This document shows, in pieces, positions 19,606-32,050 of a stretch of DNA of 64,000 nt. Both the position numbers and the translations under genes were made by a program. Position 1 is the stretch's first letter, and every line of letters starts with the position of its first letter. Origin of the DNA: Eonycteris spelaea. Taxonomy: Eukaryota > Chordata > Mammalia > Chiroptera > Pteropodidae. Under the pieces are notes generated by a model, which had not been told where the DNA came from, made no database searches, and was given only the letters and a program-made list of their open reading frames with translations. Location of the stretch: NCBI GenBank assembly GCA_003508835.1, contig PUFA01000062.1:5053001-5117000 (forward strand), read 5' to 3'.

Positions 19606-22300
19606 GAAGTTTAACAGAGATAGAGAATAAATAGGAGAAAGATGATAGACTCGAGGTGTGGAGAAAAATGAGGACAGTAGTGTCAACTCTATAGAAGAGT
19701 TAAATTGGAATACAGTTTAGTCCCAAAATATTTATAAATTTTAACATTTGTTGAGTGTTTATTCAGAGGTATTTTAATTTAGCTATAAAGGTACAGATAT
19801 GCAGATATACTAATTTATAATGAGTATGTTAAGGAAGTTCTCACAGTAAGATCACAAATCAGTTCAGAGAGAACAAGAATGCCCCGAGATAGGATAGGCT
19901 ACTCACTCATCACCAATTAGAATACCATTTACTTTTGTTACATTGTTTGAATAGCCAATGATCAGAATTTTATTGCTGTAAATGACAATGATTTAGTCTC
20001 TAAAACTTACTTTTACTATAATGATTTATTTATTGCTGGAGTTAGTTAGTAGTTCTCTAGCTCTTCTGCACACTTACTATATGATTTATCATTTGCATTT
20101 AATATGTCTGCTTAATTTTATAATAAGAGATGGGTGTTTGCATGCAGTATCTTAAGGCAAATCTGAATGTTGATCATATAATCATCACTGCTTTAAAATG
20201 TTGCTTCTGAGCAGACATAGGGAATTTGAAATATCTACTTGTGATAATGTATATCTTCCTGCTTAAAAATGATTTCCGGCTACTTTGGATGCTCTTATTG
20301 CAATCATATTTTCATTTTGTGTATTACTTATGCTCTTTCAGCAACATTTTTTTTGTTATTTACTAAAACACAATTAGAGGGTCATTTATTTTAAAAAGTA
20401 GCTGTCAGATGCAGCCTCTGCAAATCTCCCCTCCCCGTGGTCATCGTTCTTAATGTGGGCTTCTTTATCTTTTTTAGGTTTGATCCTTAGTTTGTGCTGT
20501 GGTTTTGATCAGTTATCATCTGCTGTGTCTTTATTCGGTATCCTGTGCTGGTAACTACCACTGTGCTCTAGTTCCCAGTCGCGGTAGCCAGGGTTACCAT
20601 AGTAGGTGTTTATTTAGTGTTTGCACAGTGATTGGATGAATGGACCCAGTTCTTAAATTGCAGTCAGATCTGCTGCTTGTCGATTGTGTTCCCTGCTTGT
20701 TTGAGTTTTTCCTGCCTTTTCTTTACCCATCACCGTGCTCCACACATGTGGTAGGAACCTCTGTTATTTCAGGTTTGGGTCTCCGTCGTTGAGGGTTTCT
20801 CTGGAGTGGCTTTTTGGCAGATGCTTTGACCTTCAAAATAAACTGCCTTTCCACTCCTTCCTACCAGTTAATTATTTCCTGCATACCAGTCTACACCCAG
20901 AATTCCAAGTCCCTGGAGACCTTTCAGGCTTGTACGTTTAGGCATAACAAACTGAATTGTGTTGCTTTATGCTAGGGATGTCCGTACTTCCATCCTTCCA
21001 GGTTTGCCTAGGATAGTTCTGGTTTTTGCTTGTTGTTCTGGTTTGTTTTTATTAATAAAACCACCTTCACTCACAAAAGCACCTTGGTTAGGATAACATT
21101 ATATAATATGATTACCTAACTTTTTTCTGAGATATGATAGTGACTGAACTTTTTAAGTTGTGCCTTATTTGTGTCAGTTTTAGTCATAGTGAGAAACTCT
21201 GAGGTTTAGCTTTTTAATTCATATCACCTAAGGTATCTAGTTTAAGTGATTTTGAGTTTATAGCTATTTGAATAGAGATTATAAAATATAAAAATATCAA
21301 ATGGACAAATCATGACAAGATATTTCTCTCAAGGCTCACACATTTATTGTGCTTAATATTATCATAGGCTCAAGAATTTCTGGGAAATCAATTTTAAAAA
21401 AGTTGTTTTATGCCCTTCATCAAATATTCTGTAAAGCAACACACTGCCTAAGACACTTAATTCTGAGTGCCTATATAACATTGTACACATTTAGTTATGT
21501 AAGCTCTTTTGGGGACCACATAGCAAGTGCTATAGTTATTGAATCACTTGAGTGAGGAATGATAACAGTTCTAAAAATATAGCGTCTTGGGGTATTTTAA
21601 AAAAAATGATAGCATGCCTTTCATGTGCAGTGTAGCAGAAAATGACTAGGCTCTGGTAATTATTCTCAGGGCTGCTGTCTGTGAGTTAAGGTTTAAATGC
21701 CTTGAATTGCAGATGCTCCAGCTCTTTTTTATTCACTTTGTAAAGTCTCCTAAAATTGTTGCAAATTACTGCAATAGAAAGGGAACAGTGAGGTCTTGTA
21801 AGTACATTTTCATGAAACATAGTCCTAGTAAGGCCTACAAGGCGACATGACACTTTCTCTGATAAATTGTGAACTTTACAGATGTTATTTTGCCTTTCCT
21901 GATATTTCGATGGATACTAAAATATTGGAAAAAGGAAAAATATACTCTGTGGTAAAGACACTATGCGTTCCCGTTGTTCATTCCTAATTTAACTTGACTT
22001 AGGGAGTTAAATGTCTAAATTTGGGCTATTTCTCATGATGAAGGGAAAAAGATCTGCTTCTGTTTTTTTTTTTTTCTTTTTATAGCCTTCTGCCTATTAC
22101 AGGGTAGGTAAAGAGGAGAGTGTTTTTGTATGAGTGTAAGGTCAACAAAGGCAGGTTTGTATAGTCCAGGGCCACTTCATGTAAGATCTGAGAAGCATTT
22201 AGGTAGGAAAGAGCTCTATCTTCCAGACCTGTTTTGACTTTGACTTCTAACTTCTCTGTCTCCAGTACTTCTGTTTACATAAGTAATTGTGCATTAGAGA
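19606..22300. other. No gene recognised; GC-richer unassigned block at about 20400-21030
   Basis: Most is AT-rich unique DNA. The block 20400-21030 has more G and C and higher complexity but no recognisable family. Around 20965-21020, 'gggatgtccgtacttccatccttccaggtttgcctaggatag' vaguely recalls an old repeat that I cannot name. Confidence 0.4.
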
Positions 22301-22304
22301 ACCT

Positions 22305-22740
22305 GACTCAAAATCATAGATCCTATAGGTATAGAAGGAACTCATGAGAATTTATCCCTCTACTTTCTGTTAAGCACCACAACTCCCAACTCCAGGAAGA
22401 TGGTCCTCTAAGTCAGACTTGAAGACTTTCAGAGAGTCCATTTCAATATTAAATAACCTCATTCTCTGAGGAATCTTTCTTAGATCTAACCCAAGTCCTT
22501 CATATTGGAATTTAAGGCTATTTCCTTTGGTTCTGTCCTCATTATAGATAGAGAACAGCTGGTCACTGGAATAACTGATCAAATACCTTAAGAATGTTAT
22601 TAAATCATCCATCAGTATTCCCTTCACCAGGCCCAATAATCTTAGTTCCTTTAATCTTTCCCCATAGATATTACTTTCCAACCCTTTAATCATCTTTGTG
22701 GCTCTTCTCCACTTTAGAAGAGTTAAATTTGAACCCTATA
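22305..22740 (-). mobile_element. CR1/L3 LINE, ORF2 C-terminus and 3' tail
   Basis: The minus strand runs from 'gtggagaagagccacaaagatgatt' through the conserved L3/CR1 C-terminal text to the tail 'gttccttctatacctataggatctatgattttgag', matching the CR1/L3 ending ('ccttccaacctagaattctatgattctg'). It is unusually long and readable for so old a family. Confidence 0.8.
22370..22693 (-). pseudogene. CR1/L3 ORF2 C-terminal remnant, 107-codon open frame
   Basis: The frame retains recognisable L3/CR1 endonuclease-RT protein C-terminal order: a GERLKELRLLGLVKG segment (about residues 11-25), a RTKGNSLKFQYEGLGLDLRKIPQRMR segment (about 54-79), and a terminal SLKVFKSDLEDHLPGV (about 87-102). In intact elements this is the short region after the RT domain, of unclear biochemical role. 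The RT catalytic part is absent, so it is a fossil unless co-opted. The opening ATG is simply the first in the frame; I see no promoter. Confidence 0.7.
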
Positions 22741-22744
22741 AATT

Positions 22745-25030
22745 GGGTACAGGTTTTAAGAAACTATTCCCTTTAGAATACAGAGTAACTTATCTGGTCC
22801 TACAAAGGTTTGGCAGAGTTACAGCTGCACCCCAGAAGCCTCTTTCATCCCAGAAGCAGACTTGGTTCCTAGACCTTTTCCTTCCACATTCACAGATCAA
22901 TTTCTTCCACATGTGTTGATGGCCTGATGACTCATGTGGTCAAAAAGAGATGAAGGCTTAATTTTCAGGTGATATTCTTTCTGAGCACCTATTTTTTTCT
23001 CCCTGTCTATGAAAATTTTTATTTAGTTTATGAATATAACTGTTAGTTGAAGGAATATTTTAAGCAAGATAGTTAATATTGAGAAGTTGAAGTAGTAAAT
23101 AATATTTTGTGTAAATAACTTCTCAAACTCTGAAAGTAAAAGAGTTAAGAAAGCTTTAGTGAAATAAAAAAGCCAATCACTTCCATTTGTTTTCATAAAA
23201 GTGTGACTATCTAAATGTAAATAATGTCGGTATCAAGGTACCTTTTACATAGATGTGAATTTTTAGTAACAGGGAAGAATCATTCAAATGTGTGACTTCT
23301 GGTCTTCTGAGATTATGTCATAAGTCTTGTCCAGTTCAAGCTCCATTTTATGAACACTAATATTGGCTAGTCTCCCAGACCATAAAACTACCATTCTTAA
23401 TTTGACCTTCAACCCCATCCCCTCACCTCTTGAAAAACTTTGACAAATTATGTGTTGGTGTGTGTGATTATTGCAGGGAGTGAAGTGGAATGTATATAGG
23501 TTAAAGACATTCATTATTCTAAGGTGAGAGTTTGCCTTTTAAAAAATGAGGCCAAAGACTTTCAAGCAGAATAGACTATTAGAAAAATTGTTGGTAGAAT
23601 TGGCTCCTTGTTTCACAAAGCTGAGGAAACGTGGCTGTGAAACACAGCCGCTATTGGAGTGTTTGTAGAAGAAACTGGATGACATGCTTGCAAGCGTGTG
23701 CAAAGCAAGCAGCATTCCACTTTGTAAAGGCTCGGGATACTGATGTCACAGTTAGAGAATGTGGCTGATATGAAAGGTGAAGCTCATCGTCCATTAATAT
23801 TTCAGACCCAGGCCTCTTGGTTTTTGTTCAGCTCCCATTGTAAGCTTGACACAACTTAAGGACACAAGTAGAAAAATGTTGACTCGATATGCTATCTTTC
23901 TGTCAACTTTTTTTTTTTAAGTTTAAGTGCAATAGAAATGTATTATACTTGCAATAAAAAAGACTTATGAACACATCAGGAACCTGTACATATGAATTAA
24001 AGTCACGGAGGTAGTTGTCTGGGGGTGAGATTGGGGTTACTAGGTTCCACTAACTCTACTTCAGCAACAAATTCTAAATGTTTCCTGTGTTGTAAATTAG
24101 AAACTACTTGTTTTAATTAAGACCATCTGTAAGTTCACAATGACTTGTGGACGAAAGTAGTGCCAAGGTGAAAACTGGTGGTGTTCATCTGAGTCATTTA
24201 TTCCTCGGGCCAATAATTTTTTGCTAGGCAAATATTTCATAGATTTGAGTTACATATGATCTGTTTCTTCTAAAGGTCTCCCATTAAGTGACTAACAGGT
24301 GATTTAAAGAATAGCATATTCAGGAACCATCATCTAGAAAACAAGACCACCCTCCCTGGTTGTATATGACTTAATATAATTTTTAGCAATAGCTCTTGAT
24401 GATTAAAACAAGGTATCTAAATGTTATTTAAGGGATTGGACAAAGAAAGTGAAAGTGAAGAAACATGGCAATCCAGAAAATGCAAACCATAATGACATTT
24501 TGAAAGGAAAGAGAGCATTTAAGCAAGAAAGCAAGGAATATTGGCAAAGCTGAAAAAGAGTTTCTTCAACATAGAGCAGGAACAGCTTGGCTCTAATGGA
24601 TATTACAGGTTTCTAGAATGTGAGAATTGAGAGATGTCTTAGAGAGTGTATAGCTCAGTCCTTTAAATTTATATATTTCAAACAAACATAAAAATAAAAC
24701 CCCTGAGTTGCAGACAGTTCTTTCTTTTGTCTCTGTATTCTTTTACTGAAGACTGGTGGGATGTAGCGAATAGTCATTTAACAAATAAATATGGGAGGCA
24801 TAGTGTAGTGTTCTGGAAGAATTAATCTCCATTTACATGAACCAATAATTGATTTTAGGAAAAGTAAAGAATATCCTAAAGGAATTATTTATTTGTATTC
24901 TGTGTTGTTTCAGAAAGGACTTATAATTTAATATGGGATAAAAATACGTGCAAGTGATCACAATACAGTAGCAGTGGTTGGTCTTAATGGACTCTTAAAC
25001 TATTGGGCAGGGAAATGTTTTATCTTCTTG
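22745..25030. other. Mostly unique DNA, with a GC-richer stretch at 23600-23830
   Basis: No coding exon is recognised. At 23600-23830 complexity is higher, with a perfect 7-bp hairpin GGCTGTG-AAA-CACAGCC (23633-23649). The rest is AT-rich. Confidence 0.4.
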
Positions 25031-25034
25031 AGTT

Positions 25035-25170
25035 CTTTCAGTGACATTATGAGGTACTATTTTTGCTCTCCTTCCAGTTTTACAGCTTAGGAAAACTGAA
25101 GCACAGAAGATTAAATCACTAGCTCAAGTGACATGTGAGGGTTTGAAGTCAGGTTTGTCTGTCTGCAGAG
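25035..25170 (-). mobile_element. MIR SINE fragment
   Basis: 'gacattatgaggtactatttttgctctccttccagttttacagcttaggaaaactgaagcacagaagattaaatcactagctcaagtgacatgtgag' is reverse MIR. Confidence 0.65.
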
Positions 25171-25174
25171 ACTT

Positions 25175-26930
25175 TTCATAACTGTAAAAGGGAAAACACT
25201 AATGCACTGCAAGAGAGAAGTATATAGACTTAGATGTGGAATTCAGAGATTGGAGAAAACCACTTGGGCCAAGGTGGATAGCAGGGTTAGAGGCAGATCT
25301 GCCAAAGATGGTGGCCCCAGTAATGGCCTTTGAAAGATGGTGGATTTCAGATAGATATTAATAAGAAGTATGTTCCTGAAAGTTTAAGGTTTCCATATTT
25401 TCTTTTAGTGATGATGGAACGGATTCCAGAGTAGTTGGTTCAAAGATGGGCATTAAACCATTTCTTTACCAGTATACATTCTGTGCGTTAATATGAAAAT
25501 ATGGAAATTTGCCAGTCTTGGCTTTAAATAATCCTTAGGATAACTCCCTTGTTTATTCATATAATTTTTATTTCTCTTTTTACTGCCCCGATTGAAGATT
25601 TATACTCTTGTAAATTTTGTATTTGAAAGATTTCATCTGGGCAAATGTGAATTTCCTCCAAAATATGTTGAGTTTCGAAGAGAATTTAAAAGAGAAATTT
25701 TAAAACGCCTTGGACGTTAGATGCTTTATTCATCTCCCCTGATGGATAAATTGCCTTTGCTTTCCAGTTCCCTAGTTGTGCCATTTATTTGAGCAGTCAC
25801 ATCGCAGCACTTATTGTCCTGTGACGTGTAGATTATATTAGAAATGTTTATTTATATAATTTTTAAAAATTTCCTTTATGGCATTCATGACGGAGAGCAA
25901 AGAACTTCTGCTGGGATCCTAGGATAATCTAGCATTATCCCAGGGCATGTTGTAAATGAGATCTTTTGTATGTAATTGATTCATAACACTCACTTAGCTT
26001 TTTAGCATATTCAACTGACCAACTGGTAGTATAGCTACTAGTTAAAAACATTTCTTTATCAGATTTTAATTTTATATGTTGTTTCTAAAACACTTTGGAG
26101 CCTTTCATTTATTTTAAGTGACCATTCTACATAATTTAAAACTATATGACAGTATTCCTAAAAGTTTTTTCTTCTACACTTAAAATGTTTTTAAGAAGAG
26201 CTAACAGAGCCCACTGTAGTCGGGCTATCTTCCATGTTGGGAACTAAATACTATAAAAAGGATTACTATTCAATATTCATAGCTTTTAACATGGTCTATA
26301 AATTGATATTTAGAAAATGTAAATCATTAGAGAAAAGTATTAAAAGAATGTTCTCAGAACTAACAATAAGCTTGTTTTAATTGTTGTAGGACAATAACTA
26401 ATAAGGCATTTCTAGAAATTAGTTATTTGGAGGAGACTTAGGGTTAAAATGCTTTTTCTTTTATTTGGATTTATGCTTTTTCAGTATATATGCTATTTAG
26501 CAATCAACCATATTTTGTGCCAGGCTTATAAACTGAACATGATTTATTCATTTTCTGATATATTGAATGGGGGAGTGACCATTTATGGTTGTGCCCAAGC
26601 ATTTTATGAGAGCTTTTAAGAATGAACTGGAACTTGCAGGTATTTGGGGAATGACTTTGGGTTTCATCCAATTCAGGACTAATAGTCTCTGCCAGGTTCT
26701 ATTGCTTCTGATCCTGGCAAACCAGAAAATTCAAAGTAGCTCTTATTTAGAAAAAAATCTATCTTAGTTTCTTATTGCATGTATCTTGCTTTATTCAACA
26801 GATGTATTCTTGAAAAATTTGTGGAACATAAAGTTTTATAAATTAAATGTTTTAAATACAGATTGGAACTTCCAATTTAAGTGATGTTAGAAAACTGAAG
26901 AGACCTTTGGCAAAACAAATCATTTCTCCA
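25175..26930. other. AT-rich DNA, nothing recognised
   Basis: There are no strong repeats or exon-like frames. A 60-codon frame at 26585-26767 matches nothing I know. Confidence 0.45.
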
Positions 26931-26934
26931 AAGT

Positions 26935-26998
26935 TATATATATATTATATATAAATATAAATATAAATATATATATAAATATATATATTTAAAAATTT
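26935..26998. repeat. AT-rich (TA/TATAAA)n tract
   Basis: Sixty-odd bases of TATATA, TATAAATA and TATATT words, largely self-complementary. Confidence 0.85.
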
Positions 26999-26999
26999 A

Positions 27000-28500
27000 A
27001 ATTTTGTACAGTGATTTTTTTTGAGCACTTATTTTATAGTGGGATATAACATGTTATCTTCAAGCAATTTTGTGAAGAATACAAATGGAGTAACTACACA
27101 GTATATGAAATTTGTAAAAAATCAGTGTTACGTATTAATCATAAACAATGTATTCAGCCCTGCACCCAATCACTATAGGATTCACAGATTGTGTCACAGA
27201 GAAAGTTATGCTTAGACCTAACTGCCCAATCTGTGCCAAGTGGGAAGTTATAATTAAAAAAAGAACTTGCCAAAAGTAACTAATAAGTACCTTGCTATGG
27301 AGGATTACACCAGGACCCAACTGCAAGATGTGTGTGCATGCAAGAGGTGACAAGGAGTCCTGATGCACAATTGGTGCCATAGATTGGGTTTCTGTTGTAC
27401 TTGATTGTTTCATGATTTGACTGAATGAATCCTGTAAGTTCTGTCCTCTTTGTCATTGTCACTGAAGTTTCTGCTCACCTTAATGGTCAGCTAATTACTG
27501 GGCAGAGACTTCTTTAAATATTTGGAACCAATAAGTTTCCCTTATTATGAGGCAAGTTTCTCTCGTGATCGAAGATGGCTGCCAGCAGCAACTGGGACAA
27601 CGTATTTCTTGGTTTTCATAAAAGGACATTGAGGGTGGGGTAGAGGGAGAGAGAGGGAGGAGGAAAAAGAGAGTGGGAGAAAGAGAGAGGAGGAAGGAGA
27701 GGGAGAGAGGGAAAGGGAGAGAAAACACTAGCTTCTCTGAGTAAATTAAATTGCCTGGACCAACTCTTCCCTGAAACTAAAGTTAATTACTGACGAGGGG
27801 AAGGAAATCATCATAGTTGGCTTGATTTAAACATTTGGAGATGGAATGGATGTTGGAGAGTCAGTTACACTGCTAGCAGGGTTCCTTCTGGAGAATGCTG
27901 TAAATAAGGGGAAGGCACAGTCTTGAAGGAGAAAACCTGCTCAGAAAGGGAAGACTGGAAACAATGATTGGGATTCTTGCCCAAGCCTTATCTTCAGCTC
28001 TTGCCTTCATCTTTATTTAAGCAAAGATGCATTTTGATATGGGAAGAATATTTTACTTAGTCACACCATGGAATAATTAAAATTTTTTTCTACATAGGTT
28101 TCTACCTACTTTTTCTTTTCTGTTACACAGTAAGACTTTTAATGAGGTTGCTTCAAGAAATTATGTAGGGCATTGAGTGGACCATTGACATATAGGTTTG
28201 TAAGGAGCACTTAGGCACTAAATCAGAATATATTTGAAGCTGAGAAGTATTCTATTACATTTCTGTTATTCAAGTTGGAGACCTTGTTAAGAGTGCATCG
28301 TTGTATTTGGAAGCAGTAGCATGATCTACAGAGCATGAAATTATTCAGTAGCTGGAAAAGGGTGACAGAATTGTACCTATCAAGTGGTATTAAGTATGGT
28401 ACATTATGTTCTCTGGTCCCTAGAAACTTATAATTACCCATTGCAGAACATTACAGTATGAGTAATGGAGCTTCTTGTTCTATATGGTAATGTCAGAAGG
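27000..28500. other. Unassigned DNA with a GA-rich tract
   Basis: No gene is recognised. 'gatcgaagatggctgccagcagcaactggg' (about 27567-27596) has the look of an old interspersed repeat, but I cannot name it. The GA-rich tract is listed separately. Confidence 0.35.
27631..27724. repeat. GA-rich low-complexity tract
   Basis: About 90 bases of GAGAGGGAGGA-type purines on the plus strand. The overlapping minus-strand open frame (27495-27728) is a composition artefact. Confidence 0.85.
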
Positions 28501-28504
28501 CTCA

Positions 28505-28695
28505 TTTATTAGTCATTCTTCACAATATCTTTGTGAAGTGGATCACTATTATTATAATAATTGCCTGTCTCCTACATGATGAATAAATTGAATCTTAAAA
28601 ATATGAATCACATTACTAAAGGTTACATGTATTGCTTATGTTGTAAATTTTGAATCAGGTCTTCCAGTATTTGTTCAAAGCCCATTCAATGAGCT
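28505..28695 (-). mobile_element. MIR SINE, diverged
   Basis: 'tcacaatatctttgtgaagtggatcactattattataataattgcc...tgatgaataaattgaatct...acattactaaaggttacatgtattg...gaatcaggtcttccag' retains reverse MIR order. Confidence 0.55.
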
Positions 28696-28699
28696 TTCT

Positions 28700-30250
28700 T
28701 CAGCAAATGGACTTAAATATGACTTCTTCCAATAGTCAGGAAAAGGGAACAAGCCACATGCTGTCTTTTAATATCTCTGTTTCCTGATGTTCATAAGGTG
28801 AGATAGTTTTGGACTAGTTGAACCAGAATGAATATGGCAGTCAGGGTACTATAGAAAGAAATCAAATGTAATTAACATGTAGGGAACAAAGAAAGAACAA
28901 GAGCAAGGGAACATGGATTTAGCAGTCTCAAAATTATAAGTATGAAGTAAATACATTTATTAAGTATTTAATTATGAGAGTGATTATATTTTCATTAGGC
29001 AGCACATTTCTCTGCCTTGCTAAGTGAATTGGAATGCTATATAGCAGATTAGCCTAAAAAGTTGTGTCTCCTTTAAAGAAATTAAAATGGCCCCAGATCC
29101 TGCAATTTGTAAAATGTAGGTTAAAGTCATATTTGGTAGGAAGGAAGAAGAAAAATTCATTAAATATCCAGAAGATAATTGTTGCTAACATTTGATCTAA
29201 TTCCAACATTTTCGACTTCCTCTTTTCCGCTGCAGATAGCAATTATCACTTTTTAATGTGGCTTTGAAATTTTAGAACAGAATCCTTGTGAAGTGCATCA
29301 AACATTCTTGAACTGTTTTCAGAACATTCTTTTCATGGAGTCATGGAACCAGCTGCTCTTCTGCCTTAGTCAGTTAGCATTTTGTCATTGATGCTTTTAA
29401 GAATGCATGGATAATAAACAGAATCTGAGACATTGATCTTGTTGCAGCTATTTTAGGAAGAAATTATGGCAAAATGAGACACTGATTTATATTGTATTGT
29501 TTTTCTGGTCTAGACCAAATTATGATTTGTCACAGAGGTTACCTATGTATATCTATCGGGAAAAAAATTCTGTAATGTAACTTCAGAACAATTGAATGGA
29601 CTTTTTTTGTGGTAAAGGAAAATGCAGTCTTACATTAGGGAATTAGCATGAGTTTAGGGGTCTTGATGTTTTTCTTGATAGTTATACACAGGCATTGAAA
29701 TGATGTCACAACTATTAGGATAATTCAGTCTGAAAGTCTTTCTGTTGAAGACAGTTTTATTGACTCTATATGTTCAAAAGTGAATCAAAATTTCAGCCAA
29801 AATTATAGGAGTGTTGCTTAGCATCAACACTCTTGATTCAATATGTAAAGCCAACTTGTAATTTTTATTGACTAGAACAGTAATATGTAACTAGCTCACT
29901 TCTTTTTTGTGTGCCGTATTAAAATCAGTTGGTATGATGAATTCTGAGTATATTATGCCAAAGACTCAGAGGGAAAATTGTCAGCATGAATTATGATATG
30001 TTCTCTTGCTCATGGTGTGGTTTATTGGCAAAGTATTGATGTTTGTACTTATGAGCTGAAAGCACATTTTTCTCTTTTTATCCACTTATTCTACAGATTG
30101 ATTGTGTATAGACCTGGGTGACTTCTAAAATCAGCAGTGACCATTATGGAGTTTTGGTAATATCTGGACTAATGAGAGAAATTGAGGTGATATCTTCAGA
30201 ATTCTTTGACATTATCCTTTGCTAAAGCAATTATATATAAAGAAGTTCTA
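28700..30250. other. AT-rich DNA, nothing recognised
   Basis: No exon-like frame, CpG cluster or confident repeat. Confidence 0.45.
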
Positions 30251-30254
30251 TTTT

Positions 30255-30465
30255 AGATGCTATTTATACTTTAACCTTAGTTTTCACATCATAACCATTT
30301 GGTGTTAAGGATTTAATTTCCTCATTTTGCATATGAGGAAAAAAACTCAGCAAGTTTCTAAGTTGCCTAAGATTGCACATTTTAGGAACTGGGAGAGCTG
30401 AGGTTTAAATTAGGTCTGTCTAAATTGCAAGCTGTAGTTTTTCATTATATCAGATTGCCTCTCAA
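30255..30465 (-). mobile_element. MIR SINE
   Basis: 'atttcctcattttgcatatgaggaaaaaaactcagcaagtttctaagttgcctaagattgcacattttaggaactgggagagctgaggtttaaattaggtctgtctaaattgcaagctgtag...attgcctctc' is reverse MIR almost to its 5' end. Confidence 0.75.
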
Positions 30466-30469
30466 CAAT

Positions 30470-31595
30470 ATGGAAACTAAACACCAATAAACCTGTTTAG
30501 AAAATTCCACTTAATTTGGGTGATCAGGATAGAATACATTGTAGGTTAAAAAAAATAAAGTAAGCAGGGTTACATTGCTCGTCCAGACTTCTTTTATCGC
30601 ATCATCCATCTCTGACCGCACACCTCATGTCATGTAAAGAGAGCCACTCTCTCTCTGCAGTTGTCTTTCCTGGATTTCTCTGTGAAATTTTGCCCTCTTT
30701 GATACATAATATCACATACCACGAACAAGAATGTCGTGCAGCTTGGGACTGGCTTAAGCTGAGCTGCTCATCATTTACATCTTACATGTAAAATGAAGAC
30801 GTTGAATTAAATAGCTAAATAACGAAATCTTGGTAATTCTAAGTTGTAAAAATTCAAGATGTATCGATTAGTTTGTTCCATAACACGAGACTTGACTAGA
30901 GTATTCAGAGATTTTTAAATACTGAAAAGTAATCAGTATGTAATAACAGCAGTTATATTGAATAGCTCTCACTGGCCGTGAATAATTTTACTCATTAACT
31001 TTTAATTTTTAATCAACTTTTTTGAGTTTGTATTTTCGGTAATAGAATTCAGTGTCATGTAACCTCTATTGCTTCTCTGTGCCACTGATTAAGTAATCTG
31101 TTTGAATGTACTTTTTCCATCTTTAAAAAATTTTTTTTGATGAAGTGCTTTTGAAATAGAACCTTTGGACTGGCATATTGACATTGACAAAACATGCCCC
31201 TCTTTTTGACAATTTAAACAGGCTGTGTGTGGCTATTAACATATCACTGGTAAATTTTATAGCATGTTCTAGGCCCTTAAATGCTTACAGTGTTATTTAA
31301 ACACACATGTAATTGGACTTTATTAGAAATTTTTGATGAAATGAAACAACTGTTGATTGTCCTGACACAGGAAAGGTAAATCAGTGAAAATATTAAAATA
31401 ACACTATTTGTGATACAAAAAATAATATGTTTCATTGCAGTATTATATCACTGAAAAAGGGCCTTAGAAAATACTGCTCTGTGTATCAAATTTAAGATAA
31501 GGACTTTCACCTTGAAAGTGAAAGTACAGTACTTATTATTCATAGACTCTGGATTTGCAATTCATCTACTTAAAAAAATTTATTTGTAACACCCA
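30470..31595. other. Unique DNA with a possible MIR3-like tail at about 30770-30850
   Basis: 'cttacatgtaaaatgaagacgttgaattaaatagct...cttggtaattctaag' weakly recalls the MIR3/L3-type tail ('catctgtaaaatgagggggttggactagatgacctc'). The remainder is unassigned. Confidence 0.35.
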
Positions 31596-31599
31596 AATT

Positions 31600-32050
31600 A
31601 ATGTCTGTGGCACTTTCATTCATGAATAATAAAAGTGCTGTTGCCCGTGTGTTCAATGGTAACGAATCAGAATCTATTAAATAAGGTGTCTTTACACAGA
31701 GACACATAAAACAAAGTTATATACTGATTAGTTGACTAAACGAAGACGTCTAACACATAAGTTCTTTATAAGGCACATCGCAACCTTTTTGTGCTTAGGA
31801 GAACTTAGCAGCCGTCAGCACGATTCCTGGGGGCCATAGTAAACGGTGAAATAACCAGCAAAAAGCACAAAAATACAAAAAAATGTGACAAATAGACTGC
31901 AAAAAGGACACTTGTTTGCAGTTTAAGAGCTGAACCAAGAAGGCTGAGTACCATGTTGTTGGACCTCAGCTGGAGATGTGAGTGTTTGGTGACTCAAATT
32001 TTTCAGCACTCTGTGCATGCCCATAAATGACTGAAAGTGCCATAGGCATT
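31600..32050. mobile_element. Probable Tigger-like DNA transposon fragment
   Basis: 'ataaggtgtctttacacagagacacataaaacaaagttatatactgattagttgac' and 'atcgcaacctttttgtgc...gcagccgtcagcacgattcctgggggccatagtaaacggtgaaataaccagcaaaaagcacaaaaatacaaaaaa...gactgcaaaaaggacacttg' match a common mammalian Tigger-type interior as I remember it. It directly abuts the L1 starting near 32059. Confidence 0.5.

Noticed and set aside
27495..27728. Minus-strand Pro/Ser/Leu-rich frame
   Set aside because: It is produced by the GA-rich low-complexity tract.
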